The translations under genes and the position numbers were made by a program. From the NCBI GenBank assembly GCA_032718475.1, contig JAUCBJ010007298.1, positions 16,253 through 80,252 on the forward strand: DNA of 64,000 bases. The letters run 5' to 3'. The notes beneath the pieces are model-generated. The model made no database searches. It saw only the letters and a list, made by a program, of their open reading frames with translations, and was not told the origin of the DNA. Positions 42,561 to 52,669 of the stretch are shown one piece after another (position 1 is the first letter of the stretch; the number at the start of each line of letters is the position of its first letter). This DNA comes from Nemertoderma westbladi (Eukaryota; Xenacoelomorpha; Nemertodermatida; Nemertodermatidae).

Positions 42561-42632
42561 ACTTTGTTGACAAGCCGGCACAGCATTCTTAAAAATGCAG
42601 CTGCAATGCAGCATGCCGATCCTAGTAGTAGT
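42561..42632 (+). mobile_element. 5'-truncated RTE-like 3' end, third partial copy
   Basis: ACTTTGTTGACAAGCCGGCACAGC to CCTAGTAGTAGTATG repeats the last about 70 bp of copy 2. The intervening 42493-42560 has a duplicated GGATAAATAGTCCTAATACTA block. It could be a separate very short insertion, or a slippage or template jump during copy 2's insertion. Confidence 0.75.
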
Positions 42633-42658
42633 ATGAAAGGAACTCAAACAAACAAATG

Positions 42659-43815
42659 TCAATAGCGTCGTCCTGCGCGGGCATATACTGAACGACAGTT
42701 TTTTATCATAGGTCTTCGAAAATTAGTAAAAGCTGGTTGATTTACTTTACTTTCATCTTCCTCATTACCCAACTGTTTCTTAATTTTATTCAATTGTTCA
42801 TTAATTTTCAATTTTATTTCCCCTGACCTGTCTTAATATCTCTTCTTTATTTTCATCATTATCTTCTAAATGTTTAATAAATTTCTGTAATTTAATTTTA
42901 CTTCCTAGAACTTGGGTCAATGTCGCCTCTTTATTTTCTTCATTTTCCTTCAAATGTTTAAGAATTTTCTGCAATTTATTCTTATTTCCAAGTAATTGTC
43001 TCAATATTTCCTCGTTATCATCATTTTCATACTCGTCACTTTCCCGATCTTCACTTTCTTCATCCTCTTCTGACCTTCACTTTCTTCATCCTCTTCTGAC
43101 CTTCACTTTCTTCATCCTCTTCCTGTTCTTCACTTTCATGATCTTCACTTTCTTCATCCTCTTCCTGTTCTTCACTTTCTTCATCCTCTTCCGGTTCTTC
43201 ACTTTCTTCATCCTCTTCCTGTTCTTCACTTTCTTCATCCTCTTCCTGTTCTTCACTTTCTTCATCCTCTTCCCCACCTTCACTTTCTTCATCCTCTTCC
43301 CCACCTTCACTTTCTTCATCCTTTTCCTGTTCTTCACTTTCATGATCTTCACTGTTCTTCAATTTCTTCATCCTCTTCCTGTTCTTCTCTTTCTTCATTC
43401 TCTTCCTGACCTTCGCTTTCTTCATCCTCTTCCTGATCTTCACTTTCTTCGTTCTCAACTTCACTCTCTTCAACTTCATCCTGACCCTCACTATTTTCAT
43501 TCTCAATCTCATCGTCCTCTTCTTCTTCATCTTTCTTACTAAAATTTTCTTCATTTTCTAGGGGTAACTGTTTTTGTATCCCTATCAAAATATTCATAAC
43601 TTATGAAATTTATTTTCCATGGTCTGTTTTATCTTTAATATATCACGCTCATCTCTCTTTTTATTTAAATCTTCACTAAAAATATCTTCGGATTTTTTAA
43701 ATTTTTTTGGTAACGGATCTATTAGTTTATCCTTTCTATGTGTTTCCATATGACGAGATAGATTGTTTTGTATCATTTCTTTATTACAAACCGAACATCT
43801 TTCATCTCTATGCAT
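42659..43815 (-). pseudogene. C2H2 zinc-finger / acidic-repeat gene, fuller copy
   Basis: Starts MHRDERCSVC with the same single finger (CSVCNKEMIQNNLSRHMETH) and Lys-rich linker as 5449-5833. A stop/frame change near 43594 separates the N-terminus from GIQKQLPLENEEN and a long run of EEDEESEEQ-like repeats. After another break come two copies of a helical repeat (ILRQLLGNKNKLQKILKHLK-like) and a basic C-terminus (SVYARAGRRY) ending at 42659. The family was not recognised. The finger, acidic tract, helices and basic tail suggest a chromatin or nucleic-acid-packaging protein; that is a guess. Confidence 0.65.
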
Positions 43816-43966
43816 TATATAGCAATGTCAATTGATAATATTATTTTATTTTATTTATTGAATTTTTTTTCCGGAAACGAGTTTTATAAATATAGGCCCT
43901 GTACGCTGGATAACTGACTGCTGTACTGCTGTACATGTACCGTATGAATTAAATTTTACTTGTATA

Positions 43967-44772
43967 ATGTCTGCTGAGGAATTCATTAAGCTACAAGACA
44001 ATGCTATATTTCTTATGCGATCCATAAAGGCCCGTAGACCTGCAAAGAGCATGACAAACGACGAGGAGAAGCAATTCACTGACATCGTCATGTCAATGAC
44101 TTCAATGTACACCATTACTGTTAGCAAGCTAGCAGATGCGCGCGGCGAAGCAATCCAATCCAAGAATGATGTCTTAGAACTACGACAAGCAAAAAACCAG
44201 AAAGCATACAGCGCCGTGGCAGCGGCTAGCCGTGCGGCTAGCCGCTGCCACGGCGCTGTATGCTTTGCTTTTATGGCGACATCGTTTCCCAACGAAGGAG
44301 CGATGACAGCCACCAACGCGGAACCGGGAACGGGCCAACAGATCAACAACCCGATAGGCTTCCAGTTACAACCAACCCCCGTCCCCGTCCTCGCCCAGGA
44401 ACCATACGAGGTCGCAAAGTTGGCGGGTCTCTTCGCATTGCTAACTCCAACTCGCCTCCTCCAACAAGGAAAGCGCACATACACATTGGTCGCTTTGACA
44501 TAACAGAAACCCACGAACATATCGCCGACGAGCTGACCAAAGCAGGGATGATCTTCGACCAGATTATACCTCTTCCAATCCATCCCGAATCGAACTACGC
44601 TTCATTCCACTTAGTCTGTGACCAGGAACATCGCGAAACCCTGATGGACCCGGACATTTGGGACTGTGGCATATCCATTAGGAACTACCAAATGACAAAC
44701 GACGAACGGGAGAAGTTCGGTTTAAAACGCCGGACTCCGCAAATCCGGCCGTTGCAAGAACAATCTGCTTGA
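43967..44772 (+). pseudogene. LINE ORF1, frame change at a palindrome
   Basis: From the ATG (MSAEEFIKLQD) a helical N-terminal part runs through the 66-bp palindrome. The original frame then stays open to 44503. The C-terminal part, AHIHIGRFDITETHEHIADE, then SNYASFHLVC and DPDIWDCGISI, lies in the next frame and ends with TGA at 44770-44772. That text resembles the RNA-binding (RRM-like) C-terminus of LINE ORF1 proteins. The frame difference equals a net gain of 2 mod 3, as one 32-nt palindrome arm would give. ORF1 proteins coat element RNA. Confidence 0.6.
44201..44266. repeat. 66-bp perfect palindrome (32-bp arms, 2-bp centre)
   Basis: The left arm starts AAAGCATACAGCGCCGTGGC and ends GGCTAGCCG; the right arm at 44235-44266 is its exact reverse complement around TG. 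It lies inside LINE ORF1. Confidence 0.97.
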
Positions 44773-47568
44773 CGTAGTATCGACATCGCCCTATGGAACG
44801 TCGAAGGAATACACTATATATGCAATAACCTTCCAGATAGTGAAATATATCATAACTCCGACGTACTCCTACTGACAGAGACTATGCACACCAGTTCAAC
44901 TTTCAACTCCTCCGCTTACTACTCCTTCATCCAACCGGCCATAAAACCCGCCCGAGGGCGCCCTATGGGGGGCCTAATGATACTTTGTAAACCTGAGATT
45001 AACCCAAAGGAAATCGCTAGAACCGAGGATTACATTGTTGTTGGTTCTGATGCTGCCAACTACATTGTGCTATACTTTAAACCCGACACTCCCATCGCTG
45101 ACATACTCCTCACGATATGTGACTCACTAACTCACATAAACCCCAACCTAACTACTATTGTAGGAGGAGACTTCAATGCAAGGTTAGACTTCGGCAACCG
45201 CGGGCGCGATCTGACAAATCACCTACAATCCCTAGGATTTATGTGCGTAAACTCTGCCACCACCCCAACGTATATTTCCCCCCAAGGGTCCAGTGTTATA
45301 GATCTGCTATACGTCAAATTTATTAACAACGCACCACCTCAGATCCCTACGCCTATGGTGTTTAGCCACCCGATTCGCAAACATCAACGTATATCTTTGC
45401 GCATAGACCTCCCATCCCCAGTGGGTACGCAGGGCCAGGGACCTACAAACCCGCCACGTCTCAGCAGGAAACTTAACCTTCATAAACTCCAGAGCCTCGT
45501 AAATCCAGCCGTACTAAAGGAAAAACTCGAAACCGATGTAGACTGCGCTACTACATTCATAACTGATATTATTGCGCAATCTACGAAGTCGAATATTTGT
45601 CGGAGGAAATCCGGCAAACCCTGGTTCGACTCAGACTGTGTCAATCTAAAACATACTGTAATGGATGCGATGTCCCGAATCGACTCCTCGGAAACTGCCA
45701 AAGACCACTACTGGTTGCTGAGGAAGCAATACAAACAACTCATGAAGATCAAGCGGCAAAACTATGAAGAAGAACTCATTCTTAGCCGTCTCAATGACGC
45801 CGAACTTAAACCTTGGCGATTGTTCGACGGACATACATCCAATATAGCCCCCATTGATGCGGTCCGCCTCGAAACCCATTTCCAATCCATTCTCGGTGCT
45901 GCCAACACCCCCCCTAACTGTGAGGATATACCAGTCCCCCCAGACGACGAACTCAACTCGGATGAATGGTACAATGCCGAGTTTACTAGCGAAGAGATCG
46001 AGGCCACTATAAATAATACAAAGAACCGGAAAGCTTGCGGCCCGGATAAATTGTACAATGAACACCTGAGACAGTGCTTACCAACTCTACTCTGCTATAT
46101 CACAGTGCTGTTCAATCTTATTCTCAATATCGGCAGACTGCCAACCACATGGAAACAAAGCATAATAAAGATTCTTTACAAGGGAAGGGGAACGATTACC
46201 AACCCAGACAACTACCGAGGAATAGCCTTGTTATGTGTCTTACTAAAAGTTATGACTTCAATCATTAACAAACGTATCCGTTCAGCGATATCACATCAAA
46301 TCCCCAACGAACAATTTGGATTCGTTGCAGGTAAATCAACAACCCAAGCGATAAACAACCTCCTGAATGATATATCATCTGTTATAAACTCGAACACCAG
46401 CAACCGTATTGTCTATGCCGCATTTATAGATTTTCGCAAGGCGTTCGACATGGTTAGCCGTGCAAAATTATTATTCAAGTTATATAAGATGGGTATCAAA
46501 GGGAGAATATATAATATAATTAAGGACCTACTAGATAATTATTTAACCATATTCGACGGCCTTAGATTCTCCAACTTAATCCACCAACTCCGTGGAATTC
46601 TACAGGGAGATTGTTTGTCACCGGTGACATTTATCATCTTCATCGCGGACTTGGCCCTTGCTCTGCGTTCTGCATCGGCATGCCTGATGTTCCTCTTCTT
46701 TGCAGACGATCTGGTGTTTTACTCCACCAATCGGGATGACGTCCAACTAGGTTTAGATGCCCTCCATAGGTGGTCCATTGAAAACGGAATGGATGTCAAT
46801 TTGACCAAAACCAAGATTATGAAATTCAGGAAAGCAGGTCGGCTATCAGCATTAGATAGGTTCCAATACAATGGTAAACTTGTTGAAATATCAAAGCAAT
46901 ACGAATATTTGGGCGTTATCTTACAACCATCACTCTGTTTTTCCAATCATATAAAAGAAAAGAAAGAAACATCATATAAGATTATAGGCTCGATACATAA
47001 TTTGCAACGGCTCTCAATAAAAACTGGTATTATGGTATTTAACATGAAAATCGCTCCGTCCGTAACCTACGCTCTAGCCGCATTCGGTAAATTTCTAAGA
47101 GTTACTCATCTCAAGGAACTCGACAAAATCAAAGCAACACATATGAAACGTTTACTCGGATTACACTCTTCTGCTTCATCCACCTTGGCCCTCAAAATGG
47201 TTGGTGACGGTGAGCAAACTTTCGTGGAATCGATTCTCCGTAAAACTCCAACCGTATTCGATCCCATAGTCATCGCCCAATACCGCGAACACCGGGCAGA
47301 ACGGGAAGAAAACTTCCGTAGCGAAGGCTATCTGGAAGGACCGGCCTTCACAGGGTCCACCTGGAAACTTCCAGGACAACGGAACCGCCACGTGGTTACG
47401 CGTACCACATCGCATGGTTTTCACCACGTGATCTGTCTTAATACGCAGAGTTTCCATCCCCTCGCAATAGGCTGTCGCTGCAAATATTGTAGTGGCCCGT
47501 GCGACCACCGCTACCATGCACTTAACTGTACACACTGCCCAACTTTGGCCGAGCTGGCAGCAATGTGA
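44773..47568 (+). CDS. LINE ORF2: endonuclease and reverse transcriptase
   Basis: Open for about 931 codons. The first ATG is at 44884, but the endonuclease begins earlier: ALWNVEG (Asn) and VLLLTET (Glu) lie between the ORF1 stop and that ATG, in the same frame as ORF1's end. VGGDFNARLD follows. RT: AAFIDFRKAFDMVSRA, GILQGDCLSPVTFI and FFADDLVFYS. C-terminus: CRCKYCSGPCDHRYHALNC, a Cys/His cluster. All catalytic motifs are present with no break seen. Starting at ATG 44884 would lose two active-site residues, so readthrough of TGA 44770, re-initiation at a non-AUG codon, or a lost ATG must apply. Confidence 0.88.
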   Translation, partial: RSIDIALWNVEGIHYICNNLPDSEIYHNSDVLLLTETMHTSSTFNSSAYYSFIQPAIKPARGRPMGGLMILCKPEINPKEIARTEDYIVVGSDAANYIVLYFKPDTPIADILLTICDSLTHINPNLTTIVGGDFNARLDFGNRGRDLTNHLQSLGFMCVNSATTPTYISPQGSSVIDLLYVKFINNAPPQIPTPMVFSHPIRKHQRISLRIDLPSPVGTQGQGPTNPPRLSRKLNLHKLQSLVNPAVLKEKLETDVDCATTFITDIIAQSTKSNICRRKSGKPWFDSDCVNLKHTVMDAMSRIDSSETAKDHYWLLRKQYKQLMKIKRQNYEEELILSRLNDAELKPWRLFDGHTSNIAPIDAVRLETHFQSILGAANTPPNCEDIPVPPDDELNSDEWYNAEFTSEEIEATINNTKNRKACGPDKLYNEHLRQCLPTLLCYITVLFNLILNIGRLPTTWKQSIIKILYKGRGTITNPDNYRGIALLCVLLKVMTSIINKRIRSAISHQIPNEQFGFVAGKSTTQAINNLLNDISSVINSNTSNRIVYAAFIDFRKAFDMVSRAKLLFKLYKMGIKGRIYNIIKDLLDNYLTIFDGLRFSNLIHQLRGILQGDCLSPVTFIIFIADLALALRSASACLMFLFFADDLVFYSTNRDDVQLGLDALHRWSIENGMDVNLTKTKIMKFRKAGRLSALDRFQYNGKLVEISKQYEYLGVILQPSLCFSNHIKEKKETSYKIIGSIHNLQRLSIKTGIMVFNMKIAPSVTYALAAFGKFLRVTHLKELDKIKATHMKRLLGLHSSASSTLALKMVGDGEQTFVESILRKTPTVFDPIVIAQYREHRAEREENFRSEGYLEGPAFTGSTWKLPGQRNRHVVTRTTSHGFHHVICLNTQSFHPLAIGCRCKYCSGPCDHRYHALNCTHCPTLAELAAM

Positions 47569-47574
47569 CAACCA

Positions 47575-47603
47575 CCCCCCCCCCCCCCCCCCCCCCCCCC
47601 CCC
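47575..47603. repeat. Poly-C tract, 29 bp
   Basis: An uninterrupted C run eight bases after the ORF2 stop, possibly part of the LINE 3' UTR. Confidence 0.95.
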
Positions 47604-48186
47604 ACCGCACATAACTTATATTAAGCCAATATATATATTTTAAACCTCCTCTTTTATTGTGTTCTGATTTTATTGAATGTTTATAATTAATTAATTATTC
47701 GTTTCCCTTTGCCCCGAGTGGGGCGCATATTATATATATTTCATTAACCCCCAAACTGTACGTGCGCTTATTTTCTTCCAATGGGTAAGGATTGAAATGG
47801 GTTGGATTTTCTGTAATTCAACCATAGAAAAATAGTTCTCAGTCCATCCATATGTACTGTACCTGTTTGTGCTTTAGGGGCCTAATCAAAATGTAAGCAC
47901 AAAAAGAAGCAAAGTTTCTGATCTCTGGCTCTGGTATTTTTCACAATAATTCTCTGGGTAGGTCTCTGGTTCACCGGTATTAAGAAAAACAGGTCTCTGT
48001 TTCAACTCTAGTATACTCGTCATTAATATATATTTCAAAATGTGTAATTATACATTTAATTCATTAATAATAATTCGTGTTTTAAAAATGACAGAAGGTT
48101 TTTACAATTATTTTCAATTGTTGACCCTGACCCACCCAAAATAGTGGCAATATGCAATTAGGCTTTGCCAACTACGTGGCTCGCCC
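47604..48186. other. AT-rich non-coding stretch
   Basis: The first part may be the LINE's 3' UTR. No poly-A tail or simple-repeat end is clear. Nothing else was recognised. Confidence 0.5.
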
Positions 48187-48545
48187 CACATCTGAAACAT
48201 TGGAACTAAGTTCGTACCCATTGGAACTAAATTCGCTTCCATTGGAACTAAATTAGCTTCCATTGGAACTAAATTAGCTTCCATTGGAACTAAATTAGCT
48301 TCCATTGGAACTAAATTCGCTTCCATTGGAATTAAATTCGCTTCCATTGGAACTAAATTCGCATGCATTGGAGCTAAATTCGCATGCATTCATGCATTGG
48401 AAGTAAATTAGTATCCAATGGAACTAAGTTCGTTTTGATATTCTGGGATTGGAACGAAGTTCGCTTTGTAAAATTTATTTTGGAACTAAATTCGTTTCAA
48501 TTGGAACTAAGTTCGCCTTTGAAAATGTGCGATTAGAACTAAGTT
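48187..48545. repeat. 21-bp tandem repeat
   Basis: The unit ATTGGAACTAAATT(A/C)GCTTCC is regular from about 48200 to 48390, then degenerate to 48545. Because 21 is a multiple of three, it leaves an antisense open frame (MEANLVP repeats) that I do not call a gene. Confidence 0.9.
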
Positions 48546-48870
48546 TGTGCTACCGTTTATACTACAGTGGGATTACAATTAATACTTTCGTATAATTTTA
48601 ATCTGCAAATATATTTATTACATCGTCCCAACTCCCAATTAATCAAATCAAACTTCGTGTTCTCTACTGTGTGACTGTATACTTAATAAAGCCAAACTAC
48701 TTAAACGATCTTGTAAATATAGTAAATAATAGCATTGTTGTTGCAATTATTTTCTAATTATTTTTTCTATTATTTATGATATTGCCAGTCCTCATAAACC
48801 GAATTTTCTAATTTGGCGCCCTTCACTAATCGGCGCCCTGTGACACTTGTCCCCCCCTCCCCCCTCGGTT

Positions 48871-49900
48871 TAGTTTTAGTTTATTGTTTTGGTTAAAATA
48901 ACGTGCCACTGTAACCTGCTCCTTTCCCTAAATTGAAAATTTGACATTGAGACGGGATATTAATTCTCCAAGGCGGGTTTTGGGTCCAGTTCCCCCCTCC
49001 CCACCTGTCTCGCCAGCAATACTCCGTTCAGCCGTTTTTAATATCACCATTTGGAAATATGGTCAGTAATGGTTGACCGATGCGCCTGTAAATAGCCTCT
49101 CGTCAACAAGTCAACCCCACCGACTAGCGGTACTGGCTGTTTTTGCTGACGGGGCTCTGTCGAACAACGCGTCCTTGATAGCAGTAAAGGGGGTTCTTTA
49201 TTGAGAGGCAGTATTATTATTGCCGCGGAACTGCCCCAACCCATCACCACTCCCACTCAGACTCTAGTCTTGTTGCTATGGTAACTGGATTTTCAAATTA
49301 ACCTCGAACGGCTTGTATATGGACCTTATAGATGAGTTGCAAAACCCCAAGTTTATATATTACAGTTTTGCTACAAATAGAGTTATGAATATAGACTTGA
49401 ATAATATAGACTTTAATAAACTACAGTTACCATGGTAACTAGATATTTCTGGAATGTTTTGAGTTTCACTAAAACTTCCAACTAGTGGTCCAGATAACAC
49501 ATACCCAGTTTCGTAAAATTTTATCATGAAGTCTATGTCCAAATGAATAATTGTTGTATAAAAACATCTGTTTTCAGCGGTTGTCATGGTAACTGCAAAA
49601 TAGAACAATCAAATTCGGACGCAGAATAAGTTATATAGTGGGGGTAGGGATGATTGGTCCCAAGTCATCACAATCTGACAACAGGGCTCGGGCTCGCCGT
49701 TGGCAGAACGCCATTGTGCCATTGAGGTTAGAGATGGAAGTATCTAAGAAGGATAAGTAATTATTGGTTACAAATTCTCCGGTATGTTGGGAATTTAAGA
49801 GACAGGGGGGGGGGGGGGGGGACTGGATGCAAAACCCGCAATTAAGGGAAAGGAGCAGGATACAGTGGCACGTTATTTTAACCAAAACAATAAACTAAAT
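48871..49900. repeat. Inverted pair of the 68-bp satellite motif, 1-kb interval
   Basis: 48871-48935 (TTTAGTTTATTGTTTTGGTT to CTCCTTTCCCTAAATTG) is repeated in reverse at 49839-49900 with few differences. The motif is that of the 68-bp satellite at 36995 and 58215. The 0.9 kb between has no ORF; it includes a 17-bp poly-G (49805-49821) and GCTATGGTAACT-like repeats around 49270-49590. It may be a MITE-like element whose ends are related to the satellite. Confidence 0.6.
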
Positions 49901-50055
49901 ACAATAGAACAGGTTACAGTTTTATTTTTTAGAGTTTTTTACGATGTTCCGGATTTTATAAAAACTTTAATATGTTTTTCCAAATCGCACTAACTATAGG
50001 TCTACTAATTTGCCTCAAACTAAGATATCCTCCTGGGACTACAATTACGTCAGCA
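49901..50055. other. Short AT-rich spacer
   Basis: No gene is seen; it leads into the 3' end of the LINE relic. Confidence 0.4.
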
Positions 50056-51010
50056 TTACAATAATATTGTGTTAACCTGCGTAATAGTATATTTGCAATA
50101 TGACGTAAGATTCGTAAGATCCAACAAAGAAGAGGAGAAGAAAAGAAGCGAGAGACCAAGGAAATTAGTGCTCTCTACTGTATCAGCTGGCAGCTCGTTC
50201 CAAATATTGACAACACGGTGAAGAAAGGCGTGTTCACATAGATTTAACCGACACCGAGGAACCAGAAGTTTCTTACTATGGCCACGCAGACCCGTAGCAG
50301 ACCCCGGAGGGCAAGGCACGGGTGAAGAACTGATCGAAATTCAGGTCGACAAGACCGGTTTCTATTTTGTAAATCTTTAAACCAAAGATGATTCTGCGTG
50401 ATTCTGTGATTGTAATTTTAGAAACTAATCAGGTCAAAGTAAATACTACAGTATGATAAATGGCACCTTAAATATAAACACCAAGTAAGATATTGTTGCA
50501 CCCTTTCTATCTGATCAATACTACGTTTGAGGTATGGCGACCAATTCTGAGATCAATATTCGACTAACGGACGTCCTAATGACTTGTATGCTCTCATTAA
50601 CGCCTTATAGTTGCAGGTTCTAGCAAATCTCCTGCGATGCCGTATGCTGCAAGCGCACCAAATCTCACCAACGCATTCGTGGAGCTGAGCGCAAGTCGAA
50701 TTACGTTCTAGGAATCCATGTTGTTCTTTGGAAATTAATTTATAGGCACGCAAGTATGAAACTAGGGTGTCTTTCACAAACATTTCCATAATTTTGCATG
50801 ATGGATGGATCACAGGATCCATTTATATGGATCATAGGGGTCACCTTTAGTGAACAATGGAACTACAACAGCCAAATAGATGGAAGTGTGTGTTAGTAAA
50901 GAAACATTAAGAAGCACAGATAAAGGAGCAGCGATACAGATAGATATACGAGAAAATATAATACTCGGCAAGTTGTCGGGTGTCCTACTTTTCTTGGCAG
51001 GAATTTTGTT
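50056..51010 (-). pseudogene. LINE reverse transcriptase relic
   Basis: Broken in several frames. From 51010 downward: NKIPAKKSRTPDNLPS (RT linker/finger), PVIHPSCKIMEMFVKDTLV and SKEQHGFLERNSTCAQLHE (RT finger), then a jump over the palm to the C-terminal SATGLRGHSKKLLVPRC and FLHRVVNIWNELPADTV, a signature of CR1/L2/Rex-like LINEs. The catalytic palm is gone. Confidence 0.75.
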
Positions 51011-51031
51011 TAGAACAGTAAGAAATTTAAT

Positions 51032-51736
51032 CTAACACATACATAGTAACTCACCGATACCGGAAAGTGTTGATTTGGGTCTTAACGGTAGTGGTTTGTA
51101 GTTGGTAGTGGTTACTGTTCGGGTATGCGATATGTTATTATAATAAGGTAATAAAGTTGAACTGGCTGTATTATTAGATACAATGGGGTTTGGTTTGGTG
51201 CCTATCAGACTCAGTTTGGGGTTCATTTGTATTTGATCTCCGGGGAGGTCTGCCTGGTTGATATATGGTAACCGCACCTCAGGGTGCATGGATGAGGGTT
51301 CGGTAGGTGGAGTGTGTTGATTCGAGTTTCGAGATTTAGGGTGGAAACCAATTCCGGTCGCAGGATTGTCATTGTAGCGGAACCTAGTACCGCCATTTGA
51401 CGTCGCTGATGTCCTCAATGGATTCTGTGGCAGTGGCAGACTGGTCTTACGGTACCCGGTAGTCGGGACAGTGGTCGGTGATTGAGTTATGTATTGGGGT
51501 AAAGCCGAGGTGGTGGCGGTGTTGTTAGAGGGATAGGAGAGTAAACGCTGCAGCCACTCAGTAATGCGACCAGCCGTACAATTCTTAACAACATAATCGT
51601 CCAGAAAACACGAGTTTACTTCCAAGTATTCTTCGAGAAATCTCCGCACAAACGTGTCATTTTCTGAACAGATTTTCTCGAACATAGATTTGGTAATTAC
51701 CAATGCGTTGTCCGACTCACAAGGAAACCGTTCCAT
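51032..51736 (-). CDS. Possible LINE ORF1 or unrecognised protein
   Basis: The ATG at 51736 opens 234 codons. The N-terminal about 75 residues are helical (MFEKICSENDTFVRRFLEEY) and the rest is Pro/Thr/Ser/Asn-rich and disordered-looking, ending SGIGELLCMC. It ends 22 bp before the RT relic in the same orientation, so it may be that LINE's ORF1. No domain was recognised, so an unrelated ORF is possible. Confidence 0.4.
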   Translation of the reverse strand: MERFPCESDNALVITKSMFEKICSENDTFVRRFLEEYLEVNSCFLDDYVVKNCTAGRITEWLQRLLSYPSNNTATTSALPQYITQSPTTVPTTGYRKTSLPLPQNPLRTSATSNGGTRFRYNDNPATGIGFHPKSRNSNQHTPPTEPSSMHPEVRLPYINQADLPGDQIQMNPKLSLIGTKPNPIVSNNTASSTLLPYYNNISHTRTVTTTNYKPLPLRPKSTLSGIGELLCMC

Positions 51737-51786
51737 TGTCTGATTGTTGTCAGTTCAGAGTTCAGGTGGTCCCGGTTCGAGAAGCA

Positions 51787-52260
51787 AATAATAAAATTTA
51801 AAACAGATATACTGATATCTGGATATAGGCCTATTCGAATCACTGAATCAGCGAGACGCAGTAGGCCTACAGCAGTAATGGCAGAATGGGTTTTGGGTCT
51901 GCCTAATCAGCTAATAGTAAACACTCAAACCCAATTACCAGATTACACTAACTCCTGAACTCCCCTATAAGGGGTGTTTCAAAAAGGTGGACTGGACACA
52001 GAAAACATGGACACTGGACAGGACAGACCAATCACTTACTTGATTAGATTAATAAAATTTTAAACAGATATACTGACTGACTGATATAGGCATATTCGAA
52101 TCACTGAATCAGCGAGATGCAGTACAGCAGTAGCCTACTGCTGTACTGCAGTAATGGGTTTTGGGTCTGCCTAATACTGTAATAGTAAACACCCAAACCC
52201 AATTCTGCAATTACACTAGCTGACTCGGCCTACTCCCCTATAAGGGGTGTTTCAAAAAAG
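51787..52260. repeat. 260-bp tandem duplication
   Basis: Two diverged copies (51787 and 52047) share AACAGATATACTGA, TATTCGAATCACTGAATCAG, GGGTTTTGGGTCTGCCTAAT and CCCCTATAAGGGGTGTTTCA. The second ends where element X copy 2 begins. Confidence 0.85.
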
Positions 52261-52263
52261 CAG

Positions 52264-52401
52264 TAATTTTTATTGTCCGTTTAAATCACTCATGATGTCC
52301 TTTTGTTTACTTTTTATGTCCTCCAGTGCTCCAGAAATTTACCGTTAGGTTCCATGCTACCGGTTTCTCTACTGCTGTACTGCTGTTCTCTCAGGCTATC
52401 A
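52264..52401 (+). mobile_element. Element X, copy 2, left piece
   Basis: TTTTTATTGTCCGTTTAAA... to GTTAGGTTCCATGCTACCGG...CAGGCTATCAG matches 36528-36655. The rest of this copy lies beyond the Ty3/Gypsy-like insertion, from 58064. Confidence 0.7.
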
Positions 52402-52669
52402 GGATGCAAATGTAAATATAAAGTATACGATATTGCATATATAATATAATAAGCAGAATAGGCATATAACAGTATAATATGATAGACGACAGGAGTACAG
52501 CAATACCCTTCACCGGTACCGTAGCATAATCAAATAGGCACTACAGCACTACAGCACTATATAGAGTAGAACAGACCGGTACTGATAACAGTACAGCAGT
52601 AAGTAAACCTACTGCTACTAGTATATAGTCTGATACCATGATAGGCCATGGCCTATCCATAGTCCTACA
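52402..52669 (-). repeat. Gypsy-like 3' LTR (268 bp)
   Basis: Minus sense starts TGTAGGACTATGGATAGG right after the purine tract GTTGCGGGGAGG and ends ...CATTTGCATCC. Confidence 0.6.

Larger units (their letters stand above)
43860..47640 (+). mobile_element. APE-type LINE with intact ORF2
   Basis: Two ORFs and a 3' end near a 29-bp poly-C tract. The 5' end lies between the zinc-finger gene start (43815) and ORF1 (43967); the 3' end is approximate. ORF1 has an RRM-like C-terminal part, and ORF2 carries endonuclease, RT and a Cys/His tail without RNase H. The clade is not settled (R1/I/Jockey-like range). Confidence 0.8.

Noticed and set aside
43138-43542. Plus-strand Phe/Leu-rich ORF resembling a membrane protein
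   Set aside because: Reverse reading of GAA/GAT-rich acidic repeats (TTC/ATC); a compositional artefact.
43855-44583. Minus-strand 242-codon ORF
   Set aside because: Shadow of LINE ORF1; the palindrome lengthens it. No domain.
48114-48389. Minus-strand ORF of MEANLVP repeats
   Set aside because: Open only because the 21-bp repeat is a multiple of three; no start context, conservation or domain.
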